Below, piece by piece: positions 49,604-57,287 of a stretch of 64,000 nt of DNA. The position numbers were made by a program, and so were the translations under genes. Each line of letters starts with the position of its first letter. Position 1 is the stretch's first letter. This DNA is from Lutibacter oricola (GTDB lineage: Bacteria; Bacteroidota; Bacteroidia; Flavobacteriales; Flavobacteriaceae): assembly GCF_900106565.1 (NCBI RefSeq), contig NZ_FNNJ01000001.1:62001-126000 (forward strand), in the 5' to 3' direction. The notes beneath the pieces are model-generated. The model was given only the letters and a program-made list of their open reading frames with translations. It made no database searches and had not been told where the DNA came from.

Positions 49604-50911
49604 ATGAAGAAAACTTTTCCTACTAAAAAAAATGTAAATACTACTTCAAGCTCTAATAAAAGTTGGTTACAACGTTTAAAAGACGAAAGTTGGGAAGCTG
49701 AATTATTAGTTTCTACAATTTCCATTTTTGGTACATTTCAACTATTTGGTTTAATTAAATGGGCAACAAATAGTTTTATTGATATTTTACCTCCCAACCA
49801 ATATCTTGTGGGCTATTTTATAGTTTTTTTTGGGCTTTTAGCCATTAGTATTTTAATAGGAATGTTTGTTATACATTTTTTTCTTAGAGCTTATTGGGTA
49901 GGTTTAGTAGGGTTAAATTCTGTTTTTCCGGATTACAGTGTTAAAGACAGTGTGTATTCTAAAATTTATACAGAAAAAATTCTTTCTATGTTACCTAAAC
50001 TAAAAAGTTCTATTCATAAAGTAGATGAATTGTGTAGTGTTATTTTTTCCGCTGCTTTTACTTTTTTACTTATCTACATGTATATGGCAATTTCGTCAAG
50101 CATATACTTACTTCTTTTTAATTTACTTTCTAATTATATAAATTCTACAATACTTTTAATTCCGTTGGTTCTGTTTATAGTAATGTTTACATTTCAAGCA
50201 ATTGTTTCAATAATCGCTAATTTAAAAGTAAATAAAGAAAAAAAATGGTTGCAAATTTTAAGCTTTAAATTAGTTAAAACAGTTTCAAAAATAGCGTATG
50301 GACCTTTGTATAAGTCCATTTTACAGGTGTCTATGATTTTTGGTTCAAATTTCAAAAAAAAGAAATCTATTGTTTATTTACTTTTTGCATTTTTAATTTC
50401 AGGTTCATTTATTTCTATTTCTCAAATGCTAAAAACCAATATTCCATATATGATAAACTATAATGATTATTTTGATGGAAGTCGTGTATATTCAGAGTAT
50501 TACAATAATGAAAACAAAACAAATACCTTTTTATTAGCTCCAGAAATTAATTCGGATAAGATTAAAGAAAAATCAATAAAACTGTTTATTCCTGTATTCA
50601 ATCACGAAAGAAAAATGAGGAAAGAAATTTGTGATACTGAAAATTTAAAAAACTCAGACGAATCTAAAAAAGAGGCAAGAGTTAGATTGTTAAAATGTTA
50701 TCGTAAATACCATAAAGTATTAGTAAACGGAAAAAAGGAAGAAGTTGTTTTTATGAAATATAACCATCCAAGAACAAAGCAATTTGGCTTAATAACTCAT
50801 TTTAAAATAACTAACCTTAAAGAAGGTGTAAACACTTTAACGGTTAAAAAAGATTATAATAGTAGCGATTCAACTGAATGGGAAATTCCTTTTTATTATT
50901 TTGAAGAATAA
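49604..50911 (+). CDS. Membrane protein of unknown function
   Basis: The 435-aa protein has no recognised domain. Hydrophobic segments lie at about 35-55, 65-85, 86-104, 145-180 (a long double span), 185-210 and 253-272. They are followed by a soluble C-terminal domain (about 275-435) with a Cys pair (about residues 345 and 366) in an otherwise charged, beta-rich stretch ending NSSDSTEWEIPFYYFEE. This suggests five or six spans and an exposed tail domain. It precedes an AraC regulator by 51 bp on the same strand, but a functional link is not evident. Confidence 0.6.
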   Translation: MKKTFPTKKNVNTTSSSNKSWLQRLKDESWEAELLVSTISIFGTFQLFGLIKWATNSFIDILPPNQYLVGYFIVFFGLLAISILIGMFVIHFFLRAYWVGLVGLNSVFPDYSVKDSVYSKIYTEKILSMLPKLKSSIHKVDELCSVIFSAAFTFLLIYMYMAISSSIYLLLFNLLSNYINSTILLIPLVLFIVMFTFQAIVSIIANLKVNKEKKWLQILSFKLVKTVSKIAYGPLYKSILQVSMIFGSNFKKKKSIVYLLFAFLISGSFISISQMLKTNIPYMINYNDYFDGSRVYSEYYNNENKTNTFLLAPEINSDKIKEKSIKLFIPVFNHERKMRKEICDTENLKNSDESKKEARVRLLKCYRKYHKVLVNGKKEEVVFMKYNHPRTKQFGLITHFKITNLKEGVNTLTVKKDYNSSDSTEWEIPFYYFEE

Positions 50912-50962
50912 GCAAATTCAACAATTCTTAAATTCGTATTTTTACATTAAAAGTTAAAAACT

Positions 50963-51823
50963 ATGGCAAGAACCATTATAGAGAACATAGTAATTCTTCG
51001 TTATGAAAAAATGACTGCTTTTGAGTTCTGTCAATATACAAGTATTCGATTTTTTGAAATTCTTCATTTTGAAGAAGGAGAAGGAACAATTAAAGTAAAC
51101 GGTAATGAAATAAATTATCGCCCAAATTGTTTGTTCATCTTTGTACCAGATGATATTTATATAGTTGAAGCCAAAACACCAACAACAACTACAGCCATTA
51201 AGTTTTTAAAAAGTTTTTTTAATGGATCATCAAAAAACAACAGTAATTTACCGGTAAATAATTGGTTTAGAAATATTGAAGGAATACTTTGTAATGAAAA
51301 TCATCAATTAAGAGCTTTAGAATTTCAATCAGATGTAGATAAAATAAGTCTAGCTTCATTAATTGGCATTGTACAAAAAGAATACTCAAACAAACAATCT
51401 AACAATTTACTAATTATTGAAAACACACTTTCTATAATTTTACAAATTATTGCCAGAAATATGCGTGTAATAGTTTCAGAAAAAGAAACAGCATCTAAAT
51501 CTTCTAAAATTCAAGAAATTATTAATTACATACACCAAAATATTTACCAACCAGAGCTACTAACAAATAAAGCCATTGCCGAAAAGTTTTTTATTTCAGA
51601 AAACTATCTCAATCAATATTTTAAAAAAAATATAGATATGAGTATTAAAAAGTATAAGCTTAATTATAAATTAAAGTTAGTAGAAAACCGCTTAAAATAC
51701 ACCGATTTACATTTTTCTGAAATAGCTTCAGAATTTGGATTTACCGATTCTAGTCATTTAAACAAAACCTTTTTAGCGTATAAAGGCCTTACTTTAGGCT
51801 CCTTTAAAGCCAATTTAGCTTAA
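50963..51823 (+). CDS. AraC-family transcriptional regulator
   Basis: The 286-aa protein has an N-terminal cupin-like ligand domain (about 20-100, with FEILHFEEGEGTIKVNGNEI) and a C-terminal double HTH of AraC type (about 190-286: NKAIAEKFFISENYLNQYFK, KLVENRLKYTDLHFSEIASE, FGFTDSSHLNKTFLAYKGLT). It heads a plus-strand group of redox-type genes (51945-54993 or beyond) and most likely activates them. A palindrome inside the promoter of the next gene (51870-51890) is a candidate target. The ligand is unknown. Confidence 0.88.
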   Translation: MARTIIENIVILRYEKMTAFEFCQYTSIRFFEILHFEEGEGTIKVNGNEINYRPNCLFIFVPDDIYIVEAKTPTTTTAIKFLKSFFNGSSKNNSNLPVNNWFRNIEGILCNENHQLRALEFQSDVDKISLASLIGIVQKEYSNKQSNNLLIIENTLSIILQIIARNMRVIVSEKETASKSSKIQEIINYIHQNIYQPELLTNKAIAEKFFISENYLNQYFKKNIDMSIKKYKLNYKLKLVENRLKYTDLHFSEIASEFGFTDSSHLNKTFLAYKGLTLGSFKANLA

Positions 51824-51869
51824 AAAGTACCCAAAACTTCATTTTTTACTACTATAGCTTTGTTTTTTA

Positions 51870-51902
51870 CTCAACCTAACCTTGGTTGAGGATATACCTT
51901 TG
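51870..51902 (+). promoter_or_regulatory. Promoter with embedded palindrome before the crotonase-fold gene
   Basis: TACCTTTG at 51895-51902 is a consensus -7 box. Directly before it lies CTCAACC-N7-GGTTGAG (51870-51890), occupying the -33/spacer region. A protein bound there would either block or replace -35 contacts; the upstream AraC regulator is the obvious candidate. Confidence 0.55.
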
Positions 51903-51944
51903 TACCATAATTAAAACGATAAATAAATTATTAAATCAAATATT

Positions 51945-52793
51945 ATGGATTACAAAAATTTTCAAACATTTACAGCAAAACAAAACGGTGGAGTATTAAC
52001 AGTTGATATCAACTTTGGACCAGTAAACGTTCAAGGACAAGAAATGTTAGCAGATTTAAGCAGTTTAGCATTAAGATTAGAACGAGACAGAAGCGTAAAA
52101 GTTGTTGTATTTGAATCATCAAATCCAGGTTATTGGGTATGTCATTACGATACAAATTTACTAAGAGACATGTCTCAAGAAGCAGTACCAAGAAACGAAG
52201 TTAAATTATTGGATTTACAGTCTGTTTTAGAAAGATTAAGTAACCTGCCACAAGCAACAATTGCAAAAATAGAAGGTTTTGCACGCGGAGGAGGACACGA
52301 AATGGCATTGGCTTTAGATATGCGTTTTGCAGCACGTGAAAAAGCCAAATTTATGCAAATGGAAGTAGGTATGGGAATTTTACCTTGTGGTGGTGGAGCA
52401 TCGCGTATGGCTCGCCAAGCAGGTTTAGGTAAAGCACTAGAAATTATTTTAGGAGCAAGAGATTGGGATGCAGATGAGGCAGAAAAATTTGGAACCATAA
52501 ACAAAGCTCTAGATGCCGATGAAATTGGACCATATGTAGATGCTTTAGCTGAGCGTATTTCAAAATTCCCAGCAGAATCTATCGAAGCTTGTAAACGCGC
52601 CGTTTATGCATCAATAGACTTGCCAATTGCCGATGCTTTAAAAGAAGAAGCATATCAATTATTCCAAGCAACAAGCAAAACTCCAGCAATTAAGCGTTTT
52701 ACAATTGCCGATGAAAACGGAGCACAATTCGATCACAACAACCAAAAGAATTGGGAAAACATGTTAATCGATTTACAAGAAATTCAAAATTAA
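51945..52793 (+). CDS. Enoyl-CoA hydratase/isomerase (crotonase) family protein
   Basis: The 282-aa protein has the crotonase fold with oxyanion-hole region EGFARGGGHEMALALDMRF and ILPCGGGASRMARQAG. Both glutamates used by enoyl-CoA hydratases are in place (Glu119 in GGHEMA, Glu140 in MQMEVGMG), so hydratase or isomerase chemistry is possible. The N-terminal CoA-binding segment is divergent, and no other beta-oxidation gene is near, so the substrate may be an unusual acyl-CoA or aromatic intermediate. It is the first enzyme gene after the AraC regulator and has its own promoter. Confidence 0.82.
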   Translation: MDYKNFQTFTAKQNGGVLTVDINFGPVNVQGQEMLADLSSLALRLERDRSVKVVVFESSNPGYWVCHYDTNLLRDMSQEAVPRNEVKLLDLQSVLERLSNLPQATIAKIEGFARGGGHEMALALDMRFAAREKAKFMQMEVGMGILPCGGGASRMARQAGLGKALEIILGARDWDADEAEKFGTINKALDADEIGPYVDALAERISKFPAESIEACKRAVYASIDLPIADALKEEAYQLFQATSKTPAIKRFTIADENGAQFDHNNQKNWENMLIDLQEIQN

Positions 52794-52800
52794 AACCTAA

Positions 52801-52837
52801 AAGAGAATACGGTTATAAATTGTAATTGTATTCTCTT
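52801..52837 (+). terminator. Hairpin after the crotonase-fold gene
   Basis: AAGAGAATAC and GTATTCTCTT form a perfect 10-bp stem with further A/T pairing inside. It is followed by A rather than T, so it may stabilise the 3' end rather than terminate strongly. Confidence 0.45.
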
Positions 52838-52852
52838 AAAAAACAACTATTT

Positions 52853-52933
52853 GGGCGTTACCACAAGGGTCGGGCTTTTCGCTATATCTTTTTTAAAAAA
52901 AATAAAAAAGGATGCCGCTTCAATCCCTAACGC
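52853..52933. repeat. Structured Bacteroidota repeat element (GGGCGTTA...TAACGC)
   Basis: An 81-bp segment opens GGGCGTTACC, continues AAGGGTCGGGC and GCTATATCTTTTTT, passes through an A/T centre, and returns with AAAAAAGGATGCCGC, AATCCC and TAACGC. Outer GCGTTA/TAACGC and central ATCTTTTTT/AAAAAAGGAT arms pair. I recognise this wording as a recurrent intergenic repeat of Bacteroidota genomes, often near the 3' ends of genes. It is GC-richer than its surroundings and has no reading frame. Confidence 0.65.
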
Positions 52934-52963
52934 AAAACACAACAACAATAAAATAAAAAACAA

Positions 52964-53950
52964 ATGAAAGCAATGATATTAAATGAATACGGAGAAAACT
53001 CAGTATTCGAATACACCCAAGTTGAAAAACCAACCCTAAAACCAGGGCACGTACTAATTAAAATAGCAGCATCAAGTATTAACACAGTAGATACTATGAT
53101 TAGACAAATGGGTTCGGATTTACCATTATCACCAGCCGCTCCAGCAATTCTAGGAATGGATTTTGCCGGAACAATTGAGTCTGTAGATGAAACTGTTGAA
53201 GGTTTTTCAGTAGGCGATGATGTTTATGGTTGTGTTGGTGGATTGGCAGATTTACAAGGAACTTTAGCTGAGTATGTGGTTGCAGATGTTCAATTAATTG
53301 CACACAAACCAAAAAACCTTTCTATAAAAGAAGCTGCAGCATTACCATTAGTAGCAATTACTGCTTACGAAGGTTTAACACGTGCAGGAGTTTCTAAAGG
53401 TCAAAAAGTATTGGTTCATGGTGGTGCAGGAGGTGTAGGTCATATTGCTATTCAATTGGCTAACTATTTTGGAGCAGAAGTATATGCTACTGGCGGAACA
53501 GATGAACAATTAGAAGTAATTAAACAACTAAACGCAACACCAATTAATTATAAAACCGAAACAGTAGAACAGTATGTAGAAAAGTATACAAACAATGCTG
53601 GCTTTGATGTTGTTTTCGACTCTGTTGGAGGCCCTAATTTATTAAACTCTTTTAATGCAGCAGCATTAAATGGGCATATTGCAACTACAGTTTCATTATG
53701 TGAAATAGATTTAACTACAGCACATTTTAAAGGATTATCGTTACACGTAGTATTTATGTTAATTCCAATGTTACACAACTATAAAAGAGAAATCCACGGT
53801 AATATTTTAAGTAAACTAGCACAAATTAGTGAAGCAGGTAATTTAAACCCAATTGTAGATGAACGTAGTTTTTCTTTACAACAAGTAGGTGAAGCACACG
53901 CACATTTACAAAGCGGAAAAGCAATTGGTAAAGTAGTTGTAAAAAACTAA
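52964..53950 (+). CDS. Quinone oxidoreductase-like MDR (zinc-independent alcohol dehydrogenase family) protein
   Basis: The 328-aa medium-chain reductase has the quinone-oxidoreductase features: GMDFAGTIESVDETVEGFSV, GDDVYGCVGGL, and the NADPH loop VLVHGGAGGVGHIAIQLA, without the four-Cys structural zinc lobe or catalytic zinc ligands. Such enzymes reduce quinones, enones or acryloyl compounds. Together with the AhpD-like protein and NTF2-like protein downstream it suggests an AraC-controlled electrophile-handling cluster. Confidence 0.87.
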   Translation: MKAMILNEYGENSVFEYTQVEKPTLKPGHVLIKIAASSINTVDTMIRQMGSDLPLSPAAPAILGMDFAGTIESVDETVEGFSVGDDVYGCVGGLADLQGTLAEYVVADVQLIAHKPKNLSIKEAAALPLVAITAYEGLTRAGVSKGQKVLVHGGAGGVGHIAIQLANYFGAEVYATGGTDEQLEVIKQLNATPINYKTETVEQYVEKYTNNAGFDVVFDSVGGPNLLNSFNAAALNGHIATTVSLCEIDLTTAHFKGLSLHVVFMLIPMLHNYKREIHGNILSKLAQISEAGNLNPIVDERSFSLQQVGEAHAHLQSGKAIGKVVVKN

Positions 53951-54000
53951 ATAATAAAATGTGGAGTGAAAAAAACTATACACTCCTAAAAAAAAGAATT

Positions 54001-54576
54001 ATGAAACAACCAGATAAAAATATAAGCAGATACCCAGTTCCAGAATTTGATTCGCTACCAGAAGATTTAAAAGAAACATTTTTGGCAGTTCAAGAACAAT
54101 TTGGTTTTGTGCCAAATGTATTTTTTGCATTGGCTCACAGACCTGCTGAATTGCGTGCTTTTTTAGCATACAATGAAGCTTTAATGAACAAAGAAAGTGG
54201 ACTAACACCTGCAGAAAAAGAAATGTTAATTATTGCACACTCAAATTATAACGGATGTACTTACTGTGTAATGTCTCACGGAGCTGCTTTAAGAGGAATT
54301 ACTGAAAATCCTTACATAGCTGAACCTATTGCAGTTAATTATCACGAAGCGGATATTACTCCAAGAGAAAAAGCAATTATAGATTTTGCAATGAAATTAA
54401 CTATAGAACCTGCAACTGTTAATGAAAATGACTTTGAAGTGTTAAAAGGTTTTGGTTTAAATGATGAAGACATTTGGGATGTAGCAGGAATTACTTCATT
54501 CTTTAATTTATCTAATCGTATGATGAATTTTGCGGCTGTTAGACCAGACGATCAATTCTTTTCAATGGGAAGATAA
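54001..54576 (+). CDS. AhpD-like peroxidase-related protein
   Basis: Starting at ATG 54001, the 191-aa protein carries SNYNGCTYCVMSHGAAL with redox Cys86/Cys89 and His93, the AhpD-type CxxC...H site of carboxymuconolactone decarboxylase-family 'peroxidase-related' enzymes. An upstream ATG at 53959 would add 14 residues lacking family similarity and spanning a small hairpin, so the later start in an A-rich context is preferred. It follows the quinone oxidoreductase by 50 bp and precedes an NTF2-like gene by 15 bp. It parallels the AhpD-like gene at 13883 but is not a close copy. Confidence 0.85.
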   Translation: MKQPDKNISRYPVPEFDSLPEDLKETFLAVQEQFGFVPNVFFALAHRPAELRAFLAYNEALMNKESGLTPAEKEMLIIAHSNYNGCTYCVMSHGAALRGITENPYIAEPIAVNYHEADITPREKAIIDFAMKLTIEPATVNENDFEVLKGFGLNDEDIWDVAGITSFFNLSNRMMNFAAVRPDDQFFSMGR

Positions 54577-54591
54577 TTAAAACTGAAGAAA

Positions 54592-54993
54592 ATGAATACA
54601 GAACAAAATAAACAGTTGGTTCTTGATTTTTGGGCAAGTTTTCACAATGCAGATGTAGAAAAAGCATTTAGTTATTTAGATGATAATGTTCAATGGAGAG
54701 CAATGGGAGTTAAAGGAGAACTTCCTGTATCTGGAATAATGGATAAAAATGGAATTGGAGATTTGATAAAGACTGTAAAAGAAATGATGCCTAATGGTTT
54801 AGAATTAAAAACGTTAAGTTTAACAGCAGAAGACAATCGTGTTGCAAATGAAGTTGAATCGTATGGAGAGTTAACAAACGGAAAAGTATACAATAACTTA
54901 TATCATTTTTTTATTGAAATTTCAAACGGAAAAATTGTAAAAATTAAAGAGTATATGGATACTATCCATGTTAAAGAAATTTTTATTGGTTAG
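54592..54993 (+). CDS. SnoaL/NTF2-like small protein
   Basis: The 133-aa protein has the cone-shaped NTF2/SnoaL fold signature: KQLVLDFWASFHNADVEKAF, YLDDNVQWRAMGV, and the strand pairs NRVANEVESYGELTNGKVYN and YHFFIEISNGKIVKIKEYMD. Members act as hydratases, isomerases or ligand binders. It lies 15 bp after the AhpD-like gene and ends the tightly spaced part of the cluster; a long hairpin follows. Confidence 0.83.
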   Translation: MNTEQNKQLVLDFWASFHNADVEKAFSYLDDNVQWRAMGVKGELPVSGIMDKNGIGDLIKTVKEMMPNGLELKTLSLTAEDNRVANEVESYGELTNGKVYNNLYHFFIEISNGKIVKIKEYMDTIHVKEIFIG

Positions 54994-55015
54994 TTAATAT
55001 TCCTATAATTACAAT

Positions 55016-55077
55016 AGAGTATTCTAAAAATTTGAACGCTATTAAATTATTGGTAGTTCAAGTTTTTAGATAACTCT
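55016..55077 (+). terminator. Long hairpin after the NTF2-like gene
   Basis: Starting with AGAGT and TCTAAAAATTTGAAC, the sequence pairs with GTTCAAGTTTTTAGA and ACTCT, giving an interrupted stem of about 18-20 bp around an AT loop. The tail is only weakly T-rich. It may terminate the cluster or be a decayed mobile repeat. Confidence 0.42.
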
Positions 55078-55123
55078 TTAATTCAGCAAAATATATTAAA
55101 TTAGAAAAGTAAAAATTAATAAA

Positions 55124-55921
55124 ATGGCAAAGACAATATTAATTACAGGAAGCACAGATGGTATAGGAAAACTAACTGCAATAAAGTTAGCAAATGAAGG
55201 GCATACAGTATTGGTTCATGGGAGAAATTCAGAAAAATTAAAGTCAACAATTTCAGAAATAAAAGAAACAACCAACAATTCAAATATTGATGGTTTTGTA
55301 GCGGATTTATCCAATTTTGATGAGGTAAAACAATTAGCAATAGCTGTACAAGAAAAGATTTCAAAATTAGATGTTTTAATTAATAATGCCGGTGTTTATA
55401 AAAGTAATGCTGTTACCAACAAAAATGGTTTAGATATGCGTTATGCAGTTAACTACTTTGCACCATATTTATTAACTAATATGTTATTGCCTTTATTAAA
55501 AAACAGTGAAACACCAAGAGTTATTAGCTTAAGTTCTGCTGCACAAGCTCCAATAAAAGCGGATACTTTATTAGGTGAAACTAATGAAATAGATGGTGCA
55601 ACGTATGCTCAAAGTAAATTAGCTTTATTAATGTGGAATTTTTATTTAGCAACTAAAGAGCCAAATATTGTTGTAATTCCTGTAAATCCAGGTTCGTTAT
55701 TGGCTACAAAAATGGTAAAAGAAGCTTTCGGAAACTCGTGGTCATCAGCAGATAAAGGAGCAGATATTTTATATGATTTGGCTATTTCTGAAAACCATAA
55801 AAACAACTCAGGAAAGTATTTTGACAATGACAAAGGTTCCTATGCAAATGCACATCCTGATGCTTATAATGAAGCAAAAATTGAACAACTTATTGAGTTA
55901 ACTGAAAAAGTTTTAGCTTAA
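55124..55921 (+). CDS. Short-chain dehydrogenase/reductase
   Basis: The 265-aa SDR has the cofactor loop TGSTDGIGK, NNAGVYKSNAVTN, MRYAVNYFAPYLLTNMLLPL and the catalytic Ser in ISLSSAAQ. The catalytic Tyr/Lys pair is in YAQSKLAL, as in retinol/protochlorophyllide reductase-like SDRs. The substrate is unknown. It is separated from the NTF2-like gene by 130 bp containing a hairpin, so it may be transcribed separately from the AraC cluster. Confidence 0.86.
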   Translation: MAKTILITGSTDGIGKLTAIKLANEGHTVLVHGRNSEKLKSTISEIKETTNNSNIDGFVADLSNFDEVKQLAIAVQEKISKLDVLINNAGVYKSNAVTNKNGLDMRYAVNYFAPYLLTNMLLPLLKNSETPRVISLSSAAQAPIKADTLLGETNEIDGATYAQSKLALLMWNFYLATKEPNIVVIPVNPGSLLATKMVKEAFGNSWSSADKGADILYDLAISENHKNNSGKYFDNDKGSYANAHPDAYNEAKIEQLIELTEKVLA

Positions 55922-55940
55922 TAATTACAAATAGAAATTC

Positions 55941-55970
55941 GTCATCCTGAACTTGGTTCAGGATCTCATC
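55941..55970. repeat. Short palindromic repeat GTCATCCTGAAC-type
   Basis: ATCCTGAAC and GTTCAGGAT are perfect 9-bp arms around TTG (55944-55964), preceded by GTC. It is a variant of the dispersed repeat and lies directly before a full copy. Confidence 0.6.
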
Positions 55971-56011
55971 AAAGCTTTCCATAATAAATATGGAACGTTA
56001 AATAAACACGT

Positions 56012-56090
56012 GTCATTCTGAGCGATAGCGAAGAATCTTATAATTCAACATTAGAGATTCTTCATTACGTTTCCCTTCATTCAGAATGAC
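56012..56090. repeat. Dispersed GTCATTCTGA palindromic repeat, copy 2
   Basis: Outer arms GTCATTCTG and CAGAATGAC and inner arms AAGAATCT and AGATTCTT make a 79-bp near-palindrome, the best preserved copy in the window. It occupies the gap before the radical SAM gene. Confidence 0.75.
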
Positions 56091-56113
56091 AATTAATAAA
56101 AACAGAAAAGAAA

Positions 56114-56986
56114 ATGAATTACGAAGGAAAAGTATACAGACCTTGGATGGAAGCTAATAGCTTACTAATACAAGTATCTATAGGTTGTAGCAATAATAAT
56201 TGCACATTTTGTGATATGTTCACAGATAAAAAATTTAGAAGAAGAAGTTTTGAAGATATATCTAAAGATATTGAAGAGGCAAGAAGAGTTTACCCTTCAG
56301 TAAAATCAATATTTTTAATAGATGGAAATGTAATGGTTTTAAAAACCGAATTTTTATTACAAGTTGTAACAAAAATTAAAGAAACATTTCCTGAATTAGA
56401 AAGATTGGCATTGTACAGCGAGTATAATGATTTTAGAAGAAAAACAGTGGATCAATTAAAACAACTAAAAGAAGCAGGTGTAGATATGGCTTATGTTGGG
56501 TTAGAATCTGGAAATTCAGTTGTTCTTGAAAACATAAAGAAAAAAATGACCTTTGAGCAAGCTGTTGAAGGAGCTGCAAAAGCAAAAGAAGCCGGAATTG
56601 AGGTTTTAGCTTCATTTATATTTGGTTTAGGTGGAAAATACCGTTCAAAAGAACATATTGAAGAAACCGTACGATTATTAAATATTATAAAACCTGAGCA
56701 AATTGCTCCAATGGCATTGGCAATTCAACCAGGAACAGAGTTGGAAAGAGAAGTAAATGCAGGAGAATTTGTACAAGCATCACCAATGCAAATATTAGAA
56801 GAAGAAAAATATTTACTTGAAAATATGGACTTTGAAACTTATTATTGGGGAGATCACGGAAACAATATTTCACCAATGCGAGGACCTTTTCCAAATGCAA
56901 AAGATGCTTTTATAAATGAAATTAATAAAGAAATAGAAACAAATCCTGTTACAAAGAATGAAATTTTAGAAACCAATCCTTGGTAG
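56114..56986 (+). CDS. Radical SAM protein
   Basis: The 290-aa protein has an N-terminal radical SAM core with cysteines 25, 30 and 33 in IGCSNNNCTFCDMF, a CX4CX2C spacing unlike the common CX3CX2C. It then has IFLIDGNVMVL, AYVGLESGNSVVLENIKKKM and FIFGLGGKYRS, the glycine-rich and strand motifs of HemN/Elp3-like radical SAM enzymes. No cobalamin-binding domain is present. Substrate is unknown. It is preceded by repeats and followed by a terminator, so it is probably a single-gene unit. Confidence 0.85.
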   Translation: MNYEGKVYRPWMEANSLLIQVSIGCSNNNCTFCDMFTDKKFRRRSFEDISKDIEEARRVYPSVKSIFLIDGNVMVLKTEFLLQVVTKIKETFPELERLALYSEYNDFRRKTVDQLKQLKEAGVDMAYVGLESGNSVVLENIKKKMTFEQAVEGAAKAKEAGIEVLASFIFGLGGKYRSKEHIEETVRLLNIIKPEQIAPMALAIQPGTELEREVNAGEFVQASPMQILEEEKYLLENMDFETYYWGDHGNNISPMRGPFPNAKDAFINEINKEIETNPVTKNEILETNPW

Positions 56987-56999
56987 AAAATTTTAGAAT

Positions 57000-57031
57000 A
57001 AAAAAGAGGTTCATTTCGAGCCTCTTTTTTG
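57000..57031 (+). terminator. Terminator after the radical SAM gene
   Basis: AAAAAAGAGG and CCTCTTTTTT form a perfect 10-bp stem around an 11-base loop, 14 bp after the stop codon. Confidence 0.85.
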
Positions 57032-57036
57032 TCTTT

Positions 57037-57063
57037 GTCATCCTGAACCATAGTGAAGAATTT
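57037..57063. repeat. Dispersed repeat, half copy (GTCATCCTGAACCATAG)
   Basis: The first arm and centre of the dispersed element are followed by GTGAAGAATTTT. The second arm is missing. It lies directly after the terminator. Confidence 0.6.
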
Positions 57064-57136
57064 TACGTTTGAGAAGTCGAAAACCTTACTCAGAGTTATA
57101 TTTCAAGTACTCGATAAGTGATACCTTCTTCTTTAA

Positions 57137-57162
57137 TCGACAATGATTTACCATTGGTCGAC
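57137..57162. repeat. Imperfect inverted repeat upstream of the secreted-protein gene
   Basis: TCGACAATG and CATTGGTCGA pair with a single bulged base around a short AT loop. It is about 50 bp upstream of the predicted -7 box of the next gene, so it could be a regulatory site. Confidence 0.35.
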
Positions 57163-57211
57163 ACTTAAATTTCACTAATCTAATTTTAAGTTTTAGGCTA
57201 TTATCTCGCCA

Positions 57212-57219
57212 TATATTTG
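57212..57219 (+). promoter_or_regulatory. -7 box for the 190-aa secreted protein gene
   Basis: TATATTTG matches TAnnTTTG and predicts a leader of about 62 nt, longer than most in this window. Confidence 0.5.
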
Positions 57220-57287
57220 CAGTGTAAATAACAACAAAGTTAGACACTTATTTAACAAAATATATAAAACATTAAAAGCTTAAAATT

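Noticed and set aside
52794-52963. tRNA or small structured housekeeping RNA
   Set aside because: No acceptor stem, T-arm consensus or CCA end is present; the structure matches a dispersed Bacteroidota repeat.
53959-54000. 14-residue N-terminal extension of the AhpD-like protein
   Set aside because: The extension spans a small GGAGTG/CACTCC hairpin and does not resemble family N-termini; ATG at 54001 in an A-rich context is better.
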